A model generated the notes under the pieces. That model was given only the letters and a program-made list of their open reading frames with translations. It was not told the origin of the DNA and ran no database searches. A DNA stretch of 14,826 nt. Origin: Desulfatitalea sp. UBA4791 (GTDB lineage: Bacteria; Desulfobacterota; Desulfobacteria; Desulfobacterales; Desulfosarcinaceae). The stretch is from contig DHGT01000001.1 of the NCBI GenBank assembly GCA_002402905.1, positions 1 to 14,826 on the forward strand, read 5' to 3'. Shown here piece after piece: positions 1-7,566 of this stretch (positions are counted from its first letter, which is position 1; every line of letters starts with the position of its first letter). The translations under genes and the position numbers were made by a program.

Positions 1-746
1 AGCACGGCCTCCTGGGTGGGGCGGTCGAAGTAGATGATCACATTGCGGCAGAAGATGATGTCCATTTCCGCGGTGCGAGCGTAGTCGGCGTCCATCAGGT
101 TGAGCCGCTGGAATTTCACCCGGCCGCGCAAGACCGGGATGATGCGCACGCGGGGCCGTCGGCGGTCTTTGCTGCGCAGCAGGTATTTTTTCTTCAGAGC
201 CATGGGGACCGGTTCGACTTCGCGCTCTTCGTAGATGGCCTGGCGGCCGGTTTCCAGTACCCGGGTGGAGATGTCGGTGGCTAGGATCTGGTAGGCGAAG
301 CCGGGCACTTGTTCGGCATATTCACTGAGCACCATGGTCAGGGTGAAGGCTTCGGCGCCGGTGGAACAGCCCGCACTCCACAATTTCAGGGGCCGACGCA
401 GCCCGGCCCTGGTCTGGTTCAGCAGGTCGGGCAAGGTGGTTTCCATCAGCACCTGGAAATGACGCGGCTCGCGGAAAAAGTCGGTTTTATTGGTGGTCAC
501 CGCGTCGAGCAGGTGGTGCAATTCCCGGTCACGCCCCTCGTCGCTGAACACATAGTCATGGTAGGCCTCGAAACTGTCCAGGCGCAACCGGCGCAGCCGT
601 TTCTGCAGCCGGGACTGGAGCATGGTGCGCTTGGAGGGCGGCATCTTGATACCCAGCTCGGCCGTGATGAACCGGCTCAGGGCGTCGAACAGCTGAGGGG
701 TGAGCAGGGTGCCTCTCGACGTGCGGGCGGCGATGTCGGCGGTCAT
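1..746 (-). CDS. cheR: CheR chemoreceptor glutamate methyltransferase (3' end beyond the window)
   Basis: This gene runs off the left window edge; 248 full codons are visible. CheR transfers a methyl group from S-adenosylmethionine to glutamates of chemoreceptors, the adaptation step opposed by CheB. The N-terminal all-helical CheR domain covers about residues 15-75. The methyltransferase domain follows with TNKTDFFREPRHF (85-97), SAM motif I WSAGCSTGAEAF (123-134), LATDIS with acidic D158, and IFCRNVIIYFD (231-241). Motif I deviates from the usual GEEPY: it reads GAEAF. The ATG at 746 is supported by an AGGAGA ribosome site 7 nt upstream, and it begins 15 nt after the cheY stop. It is the last visible gene of the chemotaxis operon. 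Family assignment is secure; activity with the altered motif I is not shown. Confidence 0.94.
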   Translation of the reverse strand, partial: MTADIAARTSRGTLLTPQLFDALSRFITAELGIKMPPSKRTMLQSRLQKRLRRLRLDSFEAYHDYVFSDEGRDRELHHLLDAVTTNKTDFFREPRHFQVLMETTLPDLLNQTRAGLRRPLKLWSAGCSTGAEAFTLTMVLSEYAEQVPGFAYQILATDISTRVLETGRQAIYEEREVEPVPMALKKKYLLRSKDRRRPRVRIIPVLRGRVKFQRLNLMDADYARTAEMDIIFCRNVIIYFDRPTQEAV

Positions 747-761
747 GGGTTCTTCTCCTGG

Positions 762-1127
762 TTAACCGAGCACCTTTTTCACCACGGCCAGCAACTGGTC
801 GGGTTTGAAGGGTTTGACGATCCATCCGGTGGCGCCGGCAGCCTTGGCCTCGCTCTTCTTTTCCGCCTGGGACTCGGTGGTCAGAAAGACGATGGGCATG
901 AATTTGCACTCGGGTTTGGCGCGCAGGGCCTTGATCAGTTCCAGGCCGTTCATGTTGGGCATATTCAGGTCCGTGATCACCATCTGCACGCCGGCGCCGT
1001 TGAGCTTGTTTAAAGCATCGCGCCCGTCCTGGGCTTCACTGACCTCGTAACCGGCCCCCTTGAGGGTGAACGAGACCATCTGGCGTACGCTGGCCGAGTC
1101 GTCCACGGTCATGATTTTTTTACTCAT
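762..1127 (-). CDS. cheY: CheY-type single-domain response regulator
   Basis: This is a 121-residue receiver domain with nothing attached, the normal CheY size. It is expected to take phosphate from CheA and bind the flagellar switch or another output. The acidic pair D9/D10, phosphoacceptor D53 (ITDLNMPNMNG), switch threonine T83/T84 (FLTTES) and K105 (IVKPF) are all present. An aromatic W102 sits just before the lysine. An upstream in-frame ATG at 1160 would add 11 residues, but a perfect AGGAGG ten bases before the ATG at 1127 decides the start. It lies 67 nt downstream of cheB and 15 nt upstream of cheR. Because a second CheY-like receiver is in the same operon, one of the two may act as a phosphate sink; the sequence does not tell which. 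Confidence 0.93.
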   Translation of the reverse strand: MSKKIMTVDDSASVRQMVSFTLKGAGYEVSEAQDGRDALNKLNGAGVQMVITDLNMPNMNGLELIKALRAKPECKFMPIVFLTTESQAEKKSEAKAAGATGWIVKPFKPDQLLAVVKKVLG

Positions 1128-1137
1128 TATCTGATTG

Positions 1138-1143
1138 CCTCCT
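1138..1143 (-). promoter_or_regulatory. Ribosome binding site fixing the cheY start
   Basis: On the minus strand this reads AGGAGG with 10 nt to the ATG at 1127. It selects that ATG over the in-frame ATG at 1160, whose extra 11 residues are not part of the CheY fold. Confidence 0.8.
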
Positions 1144-1194
1144 TGTGTCGTGCCACCCACGGACGGTTGATGACGAATAACGGATAGACGATAT

Positions 1195-2259
1195 CTACAA
1201 ACATTGCCGTAACACCAGATTGGCGATGCCCTCGAGGGGCATGACCTTGTCCACGGCGCCTTTCTTGATCGCCTCCTTGGGCATGCCGAACACCACGCAG
1301 GTGGCTTCGTCCTGGGCGATGGTATAGGCCCCGGCCTCTTTCATCTCCAGCAAGCCTTGGGCCCCGTCGTCGCCCATGCCGGTCATCAGGACGCCCACGG
1401 CGTTGGCGCCGGCATAGCGCGCCGTGGAACGGAACAGCACATCCACCGACGGCCGGTGGCGGCTCACCAGCGGCCCCTCTTTGACCTCCACGAAGTAGCG
1501 CGCGCCGCTGCGTTTGAGCAGGGCATGACGGTTACCCGGGGCGATCAGCGCCCGGCCGCGCATCACCGTGTCGTCGTTTTCCGCCTCTTTGACCGTCACC
1601 TGGCAGGTGGTGTTGAGGCGTTCGGCAAAGGCGCGCGTGAAGTGCTCGGGCATGTGCTGCACGATCACGAGGCCGGGGGCGTCGGCCGGCAACATTTCCA
1701 GAAAGACGCGCAGTGCTTCTGTTCCGCCGGTGGAGGCGCCCACGGCGATCACCTTGTCGGTGGTGCGCACCATGGCGCGGCTGGCCGGCTTGGCGATCAC
1801 CGCATCGGCCGTCAATTTGGGTTCGATGCGGCGCGGGGGCGCAATGCGTTTGACCCGGGCGGCGGCCGAGGCGCATATGGCATCGCAGATGCGCACCCGG
1901 GACTCTTCCAGGAAGTTGCGGGTGCCCACATGGGGTTTGGCGATGACTTCCACGGCCCCCAGCTCCATGGCCTTGAGGGCTGACAGGGAGCCTTTTTCGG
2001 TCAGACTCGAACAGACCACCACCGGCACGGGATGCTGGCTCATGATCTTTTCCAGAAAGGTGAGCCCGTCCATGCGCGGCATTTCAAGATCCAGGGTGAT
2101 GACATCCGGCGCTTGTTTGCGCATGCGTTCGGCGGCGATGAACGGATCCTGGGCCGTGGCCATCACCGCCAGCCGCGGGTCGGCGTTGATGATCTCGGCC
2201 AGGGTGTTGCGCACCACCGCCGAATCGTCCACGATGAGTACTTGTATTTTGGTTTTCAT
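1195..2259 (-). CDS. cheB: CheB protein-glutamate methylesterase/glutaminase
   Basis: This is a 354-residue two-domain CheB. It removes methyl groups from chemoreceptors, and may deamidate receptor glutamines, once CheA phosphorylates its receiver. The receiver domain (5-125) has D11/D12, phosphoacceptor D57 (ITLDLEMPRMDG) and K109. A linker of about 40 residues leads to the CheB esterase domain (about 168-354). Its triad is visible as S176 in GASTGG, H202 in VQHMP and D298 in GMGDDGA. The ATG at 2259 overlaps the stop of the upstream receiver gene as ATGA, which indicates translational coupling. An AGGAC element lies upstream. The in-frame ATG at 2289 would add ten residues that are not part of the fold. 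It is the antagonist of the CheR encoded two genes downstream. Confidence 0.96.
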   Translation of the reverse strand: MKTKIQVLIVDDSAVVRNTLAEIINADPRLAVMATAQDPFIAAERMRKQAPDVITLDLEMPRMDGLTFLEKIMSQHPVPVVVCSSLTEKGSLSALKAMELGAVEVIAKPHVGTRNFLEESRVRICDAICASAAARVKRIAPPRRIEPKLTADAVIAKPASRAMVRTTDKVIAVGASTGGTEALRVFLEMLPADAPGLVIVQHMPEHFTRAFAERLNTTCQVTVKEAENDDTVMRGRALIAPGNRHALLKRSGARYFVEVKEGPLVSRHRPSVDVLFRSTARYAGANAVGVLMTGMGDDGAQGLLEMKEAGAYTIAQDEATCVVFGMPKEAIKKGAVDKVMPLEGIANLVLRQCL

Positions 2260-2714
2260 GTCTCTTGTCCTGTGATCATCCGCAAGCATGGCGTGCCGGA
2301 CGGCGTGACTTCCGTTTGCGCCACCAAACCCAGTTGGAACAGCTCGGACATCAACTGGCGCTCCCGGATGGGTTTGACCAGGTAAGCGGTGGCGCCGCCC
2401 TGGTAGATCGCCGTCATCACCGATTGGGGATGGTCCAGGGCCGTGACCATGATCACCTTGACCTTCAGGGGGTCGCGAATGTCTTTTGCTTTTTCTATCT
2501 CGCGGATGCGAACCAGGGCTTCCTGGCCATCCATGTCGGGCATCAAGATGTCCAGACAGATGAGGTTGTAGGGCCGGTTCTGCTGCCAGGCGCGCGCGAA
2601 AGCCTGCACCGCATCGGCGCCGTTTGTCACCGCGTCACATGGTCCGAGACGGCCGAGCAGCCGCTGGGCGATGGTTCGTGAAGCAAACTCATCATCCGCG
2701 ATCAGGGTTTTCAT
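2256..2714 (-). CDS. Second CheY-like single-domain response regulator
   Basis: This is a 152-residue receiver protein with no output domain. It has acidic D7/D8, phosphoacceptor D55 (ICLDILMPDMDG), switch T91 (MVTALDH) and K114 (LVKPI). It is longer than CheY because of an extended segment around residues 72-86 (IEKAKDIRDPLKVK) and a C-terminal tail of about 25 residues without a recognised motif. The start is supported by AAGGA seven bases before the ATG. It begins 12 nt after the cheD stop, and its own TGA is shared with the cheB start as ATGA. It could serve as a phosphate sink, as an alternative output regulator, or as a partner of one of the unusual proteins upstream in the operon. The sequence does not discriminate between these. 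Confidence 0.88.
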   Translation of the reverse strand: MKTLIADDEFASRTIAQRLLGRLGPCDAVTNGADAVQAFARAWQQNRPYNLICLDILMPDMDGQEALVRIREIEKAKDIRDPLKVKVIMVTALDHPQSVMTAIYQGGATAYLVKPIRERQLMSELFQLGLVAQTEVTPSGTPCLRMITGQET

Positions 2715-2726
2715 CTCCGATTCCTT

Positions 2727-3257
2727 TCACGCCTCAATTTTTTCGGCCACCATCGCGGGTATGAGTCGTTTCAGCCACACTTCGCCGCTGGCAGTATCGA
2801 ACAGGATTTTGCGGCCCGTGGCGCCGCCCACATCCGCGACCTTGAGCTTGAAGCCCAGGCGCTGGAGCGACGACAGGGCGGCCTGCACATTGAGCCGGCC
2901 GACGCTCGGCGGCTGGACCCGCCGGGTCCCCCGGCCCATCATGGCGGCCCCGCCGAAAATCTTCACCTCGACCTGCCCCGGGCGCACACCGCAGTCGGCC
3001 ATCCAGCGGCCCATGGCGTCGATGGCGCAAGTTGCGTAACGGCCCGTGGCCTCACAACCCGTCATGCACGCCGTCGGCCGCGGGCATTGGGGTTGCAACA
3101 CATGGCATATGGCCGCCAGGCCGGTGGCGCGATGGTAAAAGGTCACCGACACGCAAGATCCCAGAACCGTGGTCACCACCACCGGTCGTTCGGTGCAGTA
3201 AATCTCACCCGGCTTCAGGTAGTGTTGCGGCAGATCCGCATGGTGGGGCATGGGCAT
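2727..3257 (-). CDS. cheD: CheD chemoreceptor glutamine deamidase
   Basis: This is a 176-residue CheD-family protein, which converts specific receptor glutamines to glutamates and, in some bacteria, modulates receptor-kinase coupling with CheC. The catalytic residues are seen with family spacing: T29, C35 in VLGSC, and H52 in AICHVLQP (17 residues after the Cys, as in Thermotoga maritima CheD). Other family features are KIFGGAAM (99-106) and the C-terminal GGATGRKILFDTASGEVWLK (144-163). There are several extra cysteines around residues 59-77. The ATG at 3257 was chosen because it lies just after the cheA stop. A longer in-frame start at 3320 would lie inside cheA and give a Cys/Trp-rich tail unlike CheD. 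Neither start has a strong ribosome site, so coupling to cheA translation is likely. No CheC partner is in the window. Confidence 0.92.
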   Translation of the reverse strand: MPMPHHADLPQHYLKPGEIYCTERPVVVTTVLGSCVSVTFYHRATGLAAICHVLQPQCPRPTACMTGCEATGRYATCAIDAMGRWMADCGVRPGQVEVKIFGGAAMMGRGTRRVQPPSVGRLNVQAALSSLQRLGFKLKVADVGGATGRKILFDTASGEVWLKRLIPAMVAEKIEA

Positions 3258-3270
3258 GGCGAGCGGTCCG

Positions 3271-5379
3271 TTACGCCGCCACGGCTGCGTCGTCCAACTC
3301 GTGCAGCAGCTTCTGCACATCGAGGATCAACGCCACGCTGCCGTCGCCCAGGATGGTGGCACCCGAGATCTCTTGCACATCCTTGTAAAGCGTGTTCATG
3401 GTCTTGATGACGATCTGGTGTTCGCCGATCACCCGGTCCACCACGATGCCCACCTGCTGGCCGTCGAGCTGGTTGATCACCACCTGTTCGATGGCCGGCG
3501 GCGTTCCTTCGATGCCGAATCGTTCGCGCAAGGGAAGGTACGGCACGATCTGGCCGCGGATGTTGAGAATGTTGCGGCCGTGGGCATCGGCCACATGCTT
3601 GCGGGTCAGCTCCACGCACGACTCGATGGCCGCCAGGGGCAGGACGAATTTTTCATCGCCCAGTTCGACCAGCAGGCCGTCGATGATGGCCAGGGTAAGG
3701 GGCAGCTTGAGGGTGATGGCGGTGCCCCGGCCCTTGCGGCTGGTGAGGTCGATGCTGCCGCGCAGCGTCTCCAGGCTGCGTTTGACCACGTCCATGCCCA
3801 CACCCCGACCCGAAACGCTGGTCACCGCACCTGCGGTGGAAAAGCCGGGCAGGAAGATCATCTGCAGCAGTTCCTTATCGCTCTTATCGGCTTCCGGGGA
3901 AAGAAGACCCTTTTCGATGGCCTTGCGCCGGATCTGTTGAGGATCGATGCCCGCTCCGTCGTCCTGGATGTGGATCAGCACATTGGCCCCGGAATGCTCG
4001 GCATGGATGCGGATGGTGCCCTGTTCGGACTTGCCTGCCGCGCCGCGCTTTTCGGGCGTTTCGATGCCATGGTCGATGCTGTTGCGCAGGATATGCACCA
4101 GCGGATCGTTGAGCTGCTCGATGACCGTCTTGTCCAGCTCGGTCTCCCCCCCTTCGGTGTGCAGCTGGATGCGTTTGCCCAGCTCGCCGGAAAGATCGCG
4201 CACCAGGCGGCGCAGCTTGGCAAAGGCGGTCTCGATGGGCAGCATGCGTACGCTCAACACATGGTCGCGCAGTTCGGCGGTCAGCCGTTCGACCACTTCG
4301 GTGATGGCCAGCAGCTCGGGGTCGCGGTCGGCTGTGGCTTTCTGGCTCAGCCGGGCCTGGACGGTCACCAGCTCGCCCACCAGGTTGACCAGGGCGTCGA
4401 GTTTTTCGGCGGCCACCCGCACACTGCCGGACGATGATTGCTGCTCGCGACGTTGACGGGTTTCCTGGACAAAGGCCTGTTCGGCCAGGGCAGCCCCCAC
4501 CTGTTCGGGGCTGACCGTCCGGGATTCCACCAGGAGTTCACCCAGACGTTTCTGGCGATGCAGGGCTGTTTCCACTGCCTCGGGGGCCACATCGCCCCGG
4601 GCCACCAGGATTTCACCCAGGCGCGGAGATGGCCTGTCTTCGGTCTCCGGCTCGTCGATCGGTTCGATCGCCAAGTCGCAGGCGTCTTCGGCGAAGATGA
4701 AGACATCCTTTATCGCGTCGATCCCTCGGCCGGTGGTCAGCAGGATCTCCCAATGCAGATAACAGCTTTCCGGGTCGAAAAGAGCCGGTTCGGGCAGACG
4801 GTCGGTGTAACCGATGACGCGGCAGGGGCCCAGGCCGGCCAGCTCGTCTATCAGGGCCAACGGATTCGTACCGTTGCGGAACAGGTCGTCATAAGGGGTG
4901 AATTGGATGCGAAACATCTGTTCACGGACCGGCGTCGGCGATGCCGGTGCGGCTGGCGCCGGGTTGGAAAGGGGATCGGTTTCGTCCGGCATCGATGCAT
5001 CGTCCGGGCTCAGAAGCGCGCGAAAGCCGGCCAGGATGCCGGCGCCTTTGTCAGGATCGTTGGCCTCGGCTTCAGCGCCGCCGTCCAGCAAACCTTTGAT
5101 GTGATCCCTTGCCAGCAGGGCCAGATTGACGAGGTGGGTGGTGACCGGGATGCGGCCGTCGCGCACCCGGTCGAACACGGTTTCCACGTCGTGGGTGAAG
5201 GCGGCGATCTCGTCAAAGCCGAACATGGCGCCCGATCCCTTGATGGTGTGCATGGCGCGAAAGACGCGGTCCACCAGGGCCGTGTCATCTGGGGATTGCT
5301 CCAGCTCGAGCAGCGAGGTCTCCAATTCGGCCAGCAGTTCGTAGGCTTCGATCTTATAAGCTTCGCGTTGGGTATCCAT
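3271..5379 (-). CDS. cheA: CheA sensor histidine kinase with an inserted MshEN-like tandem motif
   Basis: This is a 702-residue CheA, the autophosphorylating kinase at the base of the chemoreceptor array. The P1 HPt domain has phospho-acceptor H44 (RAMHTIKGSG). A P2-like segment (154-240, beginning MFRIQFTPYDDLF) probably docks response regulators. Residues 253-276 and 278-301 are two copies of a 24-residue pattern (RLGE-hydrophobic-LV ... aliphatic ... AL..Q) resembling the MshEN cyclic-di-GMP-binding motif. P3 dimerisation (about 318-385) follows. The P4 kinase domain has N box HILRNSIDHG (429-438), G1 DDGAGID (473-479) and G2 SGRGVGMD (523-530). P5, the CheW-like regulatory domain, covers about 565-700. 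The ATG at 5379 is 3 nt after the stop of the STAS gene. All catalytic motifs are intact, so the enzyme should be active. The extra repeat is the unusual part. Confidence 0.96.
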   Translation of the reverse strand: MDTQREAYKIEAYELLAELETSLLELEQSPDDTALVDRVFRAMHTIKGSGAMFGFDEIAAFTHDVETVFDRVRDGRIPVTTHLVNLALLARDHIKGLLDGGAEAEANDPDKGAGILAGFRALLSPDDASMPDETDPLSNPAPAAPASPTPVREQMFRIQFTPYDDLFRNGTNPLALIDELAGLGPCRVIGYTDRLPEPALFDPESCYLHWEILLTTGRGIDAIKDVFIFAEDACDLAIEPIDEPETEDRPSPRLGEILVARGDVAPEAVETALHRQKRLGELLVESRTVSPEQVGAALAEQAFVQETRQRREQQSSSGSVRVAAEKLDALVNLVGELVTVQARLSQKATADRDPELLAITEVVERLTAELRDHVLSVRMLPIETAFAKLRRLVRDLSGELGKRIQLHTEGGETELDKTVIEQLNDPLVHILRNSIDHGIETPEKRGAAGKSEQGTIRIHAEHSGANVLIHIQDDGAGIDPQQIRRKAIEKGLLSPEADKSDKELLQMIFLPGFSTAGAVTSVSGRGVGMDVVKRSLETLRGSIDLTSRKGRGTAITLKLPLTLAIIDGLLVELGDEKFVLPLAAIESCVELTRKHVADAHGRNILNIRGQIVPYLPLRERFGIEGTPPAIEQVVINQLDGQQVGIVVDRVIGEHQIVIKTMNTLYKDVQEISGATILGDGSVALILDVQKLLHELDDAAVAA

Positions 5380-5382
5380 GGG

Positions 5383-5697
5383 CTATGTCTCTTGAGCTCT
5401 ATTTGAAAAGGGTTCCAACACCAGGCCGGCTCGCACCAGGGCCGCCGTGACCGAGGGCGATGGCGGGCCGAGGGTGATCGCCGCATCCGGTAAGCCGGCG
5501 GCGCGCGCGATCTGGCAAATGATCTGGAGGCCGGCCCCGTCGCAGCTCTCCACCTCACTCAAGTCGACAGTCAGTGGATCTGGCGACGACAGCAGGGGCA
5601 ACAGGGTGCGCCACGTGTCGGCGGCTTCCCAGATGCTCAGGGCGCCGCGGACAAACACCGTGCGGCCATGGTCAAGGGTTCGACTTTCTATGGGCAT
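5383..5697 (-). CDS. Small STAS-domain protein in the chemotaxis operon
   Basis: This is a 104-residue single STAS domain (anti-sigma-factor-antagonist fold). The core signature VDLSEVESCDGAGLQII (44-60) matches the usual strand-loop-helix. However, the position normally held by the phosphorylatable serine (DSSG or DSAG) is glycine: DGAG, residues 53-56. Regulation by the classical SpoIIAB/RsbW-type serine kinase is therefore unlikely, and a scaffolding or partner-binding role fits better. The reading frame stays open far upstream, but the ATG at 5697 is preceded by AGGGAG at good spacing and lies 16 nt after the stop of the MCP-like gene. It ends 3 nt before cheA, so the two are probably translated together. 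Its partner in the Che system is unknown. Confidence 0.86.
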   Translation of the reverse strand: MPIESRTLDHGRTVFVRGALSIWEAADTWRTLLPLLSSPDPLTVDLSEVESCDGAGLQIICQIARAAGLPDAAITLGPPSPSVTAALVRAGLVLEPFSNRAQET

Positions 5698-5713
5698 GGG
5701 ATCTCCCTTCTCA

Positions 5714-7510
5714 TCAAAACAATTCCACGTTGTCATCAAACATCTCGGGTTCCGCGGCCGCATCGTCGGTCTCGGAGGATCGATCCAACCGTTCGGGTGA
5801 AGCGGCACGTTCCGGGCCGGGCTGACCCAGGTGGGCTTCGCGTTCACGATCCATGGTGTAACGGGCCATGATGCGCCGCTCTTCGGCCTGCCAATCGTCC
5901 GAGGCGGCCTCGGCAAAAGGCTGCAGCATGTTTTGAACCTCCGCCAGGCGCGACCGTTGCGCCTGGCCGCCATCGGCCAGGGTGTCGAAAAACCCGAGGT
6001 GCGCTTGACCCTCTGCGATGCGCTGCTCCAATCGTTGCCCCATTCCCAATACCTGCCGGGACTCGGTTTTGAAGGTGGCACAGGCGATGGAAAAGCCTTC
6101 GATGCCCCGGCGCAGCAGCGCACCGGCGCCGTCGGCTCCTCCCCGATCGTCCCCGGCGCTCTCCACGGATCGGATGGATCGGGAGGCTTCGGCGATGCGC
6201 GCCATGATATCGGTGACGGCGCCGATGGTGGTATTGGACTGCTCGGCCAGCGCTTTCATTTCGTTGACGATGGCGGCGATGGCGCGTCCTGCGTCTCCCA
6301 GGCGGGAGGAGCGGATGACCGCATTGAGAGCCTTGAGGCGGATGTCGAAATTGATGTCGCGCACCTGGTCGATGTGGGTGTTCATGCGGGCCACGGTCTG
6401 GCCGGTCTCTTTGCGGGCCTCGGCCAGACGGCGGATCTGCGCCGTGCCCTCGTCGAACAGGCCGGTGAGCCGCTCCAGTTCCTGGGTCAGCACTGTCACC
6501 GGATGGCGGGCACGGCTGCCAGCGACCGGGTAGGCGGCATCGATCTCCAGGGTGTCCAGGGCTTCGGCGCGGGTGACCGCCCCTACCGCCGTTTGCAAGG
6601 CACCCAGTGCCGACCGGCTCTCTTCCCGCACCGCCGCCACATCCTCGCAGATAGTTTGCACCTGGGCCATCTGCAGACGAACGATACCGTAGACGCGGCC
6701 GAGCATGGCCTGCATGGAGGTCTGCGGCAGCGAGTCGCCGAGCGTCCCGTTCATGATCTGTTCGGCCTCGTCCAGTGCCTCCTGGATGTGCGCCGCGCGT
6801 TGGGAGATGTTGTCGTGGATTTGAACGCCCACGACCAGGCGGCCCACCTGCTGGTCGATCTGCAGGGATTGTTCGCCGATACGGTCCAGGGCGTCCATGG
6901 TCAGGTTCATGAAACAGGCCACCTGATCCAGAGCGCTGCGGACCGACGCCTGGGCATCGGCCATGAGGGTTTCCAGGTGGGACATGCGCGCGCTGATATC
7001 GGCGTGCACGGTATCGAGGACCCGTTGGGCGGTTTGAGTGTCTTCGCCGATATGGCCCACCGCGCTGTAAACCGTGCGCGATAGTTGCGCGATCTCTTCG
7101 GCCAGGGCTTGAAATGCCTCGGCCGCCGCATGACTGCGGGCGCTTTCGATGCTGATGGCCAGACCGACCATTTTTAGGTTCTTGGCCACTACCTTGAACT
7201 GCTGGTTCTGAAGATGCAGCGCGGCCAAATCGGCCTGAATCCGATGCAACCCGTCGAGATCGGCGGCCAGGTGCTGCCGGTGGGTCTTGACCTCATCGAT
7301 GGCCCCGGCGGCATGGTTCTCGATGGCTCTGAGAGCACCCCGGATAGAAGCATCCTGCTCTTCACTCAGCATCGCCACGATGGTTTGGGTCAGCTGCCGT
7401 GCCTCGGCCTGGATGGTCTGCAGCCGGCCGCCCAGGTCGAGAAAATCATTTTCGGTTTGGCCGCACAGTTCGGTGAGCCGTTTGCCGCTGCGGTGAAGCG
7501 AATCCATCAT
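5714..7510 (-). CDS. Soluble MCP-like coiled-coil protein (function unknown)
   Basis: This is a 598-residue, largely helical protein with no signal peptide or membrane segment. Two stretches resemble the cytoplasmic signalling hairpin of methyl-accepting chemotaxis proteins. The first starts LKMVGLAISIESARSHAAAE (112-131 from this start). The second starts KALNAVIRSSRLGDAGRAIA (393-412) and runs on into a MKALAEQS element. In both, the highly conserved tip residues of a true receptor are changed (NAVIRSSRLGD instead of NAAIEAARAGE). A disordered, charged tail ends in FDDNVELF, which could be a docking peptide. A GGAGGAG element 12 nt upstream supports the ATG at 7510. An alternative ATG at 7570 overlaps the upstream stop as ATGA and would add 20 low-complexity residues. 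It lies between a receiver-PAS gene and a STAS gene, so it likely acts on the CheA complex, but no function is established. Confidence 0.8.
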   Translation of the reverse strand: MMDSLHRSGKRLTELCGQTENDFLDLGGRLQTIQAEARQLTQTIVAMLSEEQDASIRGALRAIENHAAGAIDEVKTHRQHLAADLDGLHRIQADLAALHLQNQQFKVVAKNLKMVGLAISIESARSHAAAEAFQALAEEIAQLSRTVYSAVGHIGEDTQTAQRVLDTVHADISARMSHLETLMADAQASVRSALDQVACFMNLTMDALDRIGEQSLQIDQQVGRLVVGVQIHDNISQRAAHIQEALDEAEQIMNGTLGDSLPQTSMQAMLGRVYGIVRLQMAQVQTICEDVAAVREESRSALGALQTAVGAVTRAEALDTLEIDAAYPVAGSRARHPVTVLTQELERLTGLFDEGTAQIRRLAEARKETGQTVARMNTHIDQVRDINFDIRLKALNAVIRSSRLGDAGRAIAAIVNEMKALAEQSNTTIGAVTDIMARIAEASRSIRSVESAGDDRGGADGAGALLRRGIEGFSIACATFKTESRQVLGMGQRLEQRIAEGQAHLGFFDTLADGGQAQRSRLAEVQNMLQPFAEAASDDWQAEERRIMARYTMDREREAHLGQPGPERAASPERLDRSSETDDAAAEPEMFDDNVELF

Positions 7511-7522
7511 GGTGACGGTTTT

Positions 7523-7530
7523 CTCCTCCT
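7523..7530 (-). promoter_or_regulatory. Ribosome binding site for the MCP-like gene
   Basis: The minus strand reads AGGAGGAG, 12 nt before the ATG at 7510 (a second ATG follows at 7507). Spacing is on the long side. It competes with the ATGA-coupled start at 7570. Confidence 0.5.
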
Positions 7531-7566
7531 GCGGTTCGCTGGTCGATCGGGATGTCGATTGACACA

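Noticed and set aside
3258..3320. Upstream in-frame start of cheD at 3320
   Set aside because: It lies inside the cheA coding region, has no ribosome site, and would add a Cys/Trp-rich extension not seen in CheD proteins.
3250..4437. Plus-strand open frame of 395 codons opposite cheA
   Set aside because: No motif, ribosome site or domain is visible, and CheA on the minus strand fully explains the region.
5383..6123. Longer 246-codon version of the STAS gene starting inside the MCP-like gene
   Set aside because: The extra N-terminus is a frame-shifted reading of the MCP-like gene. The ATG at 5697 has a ribosome site and starts exactly at the STAS fold.
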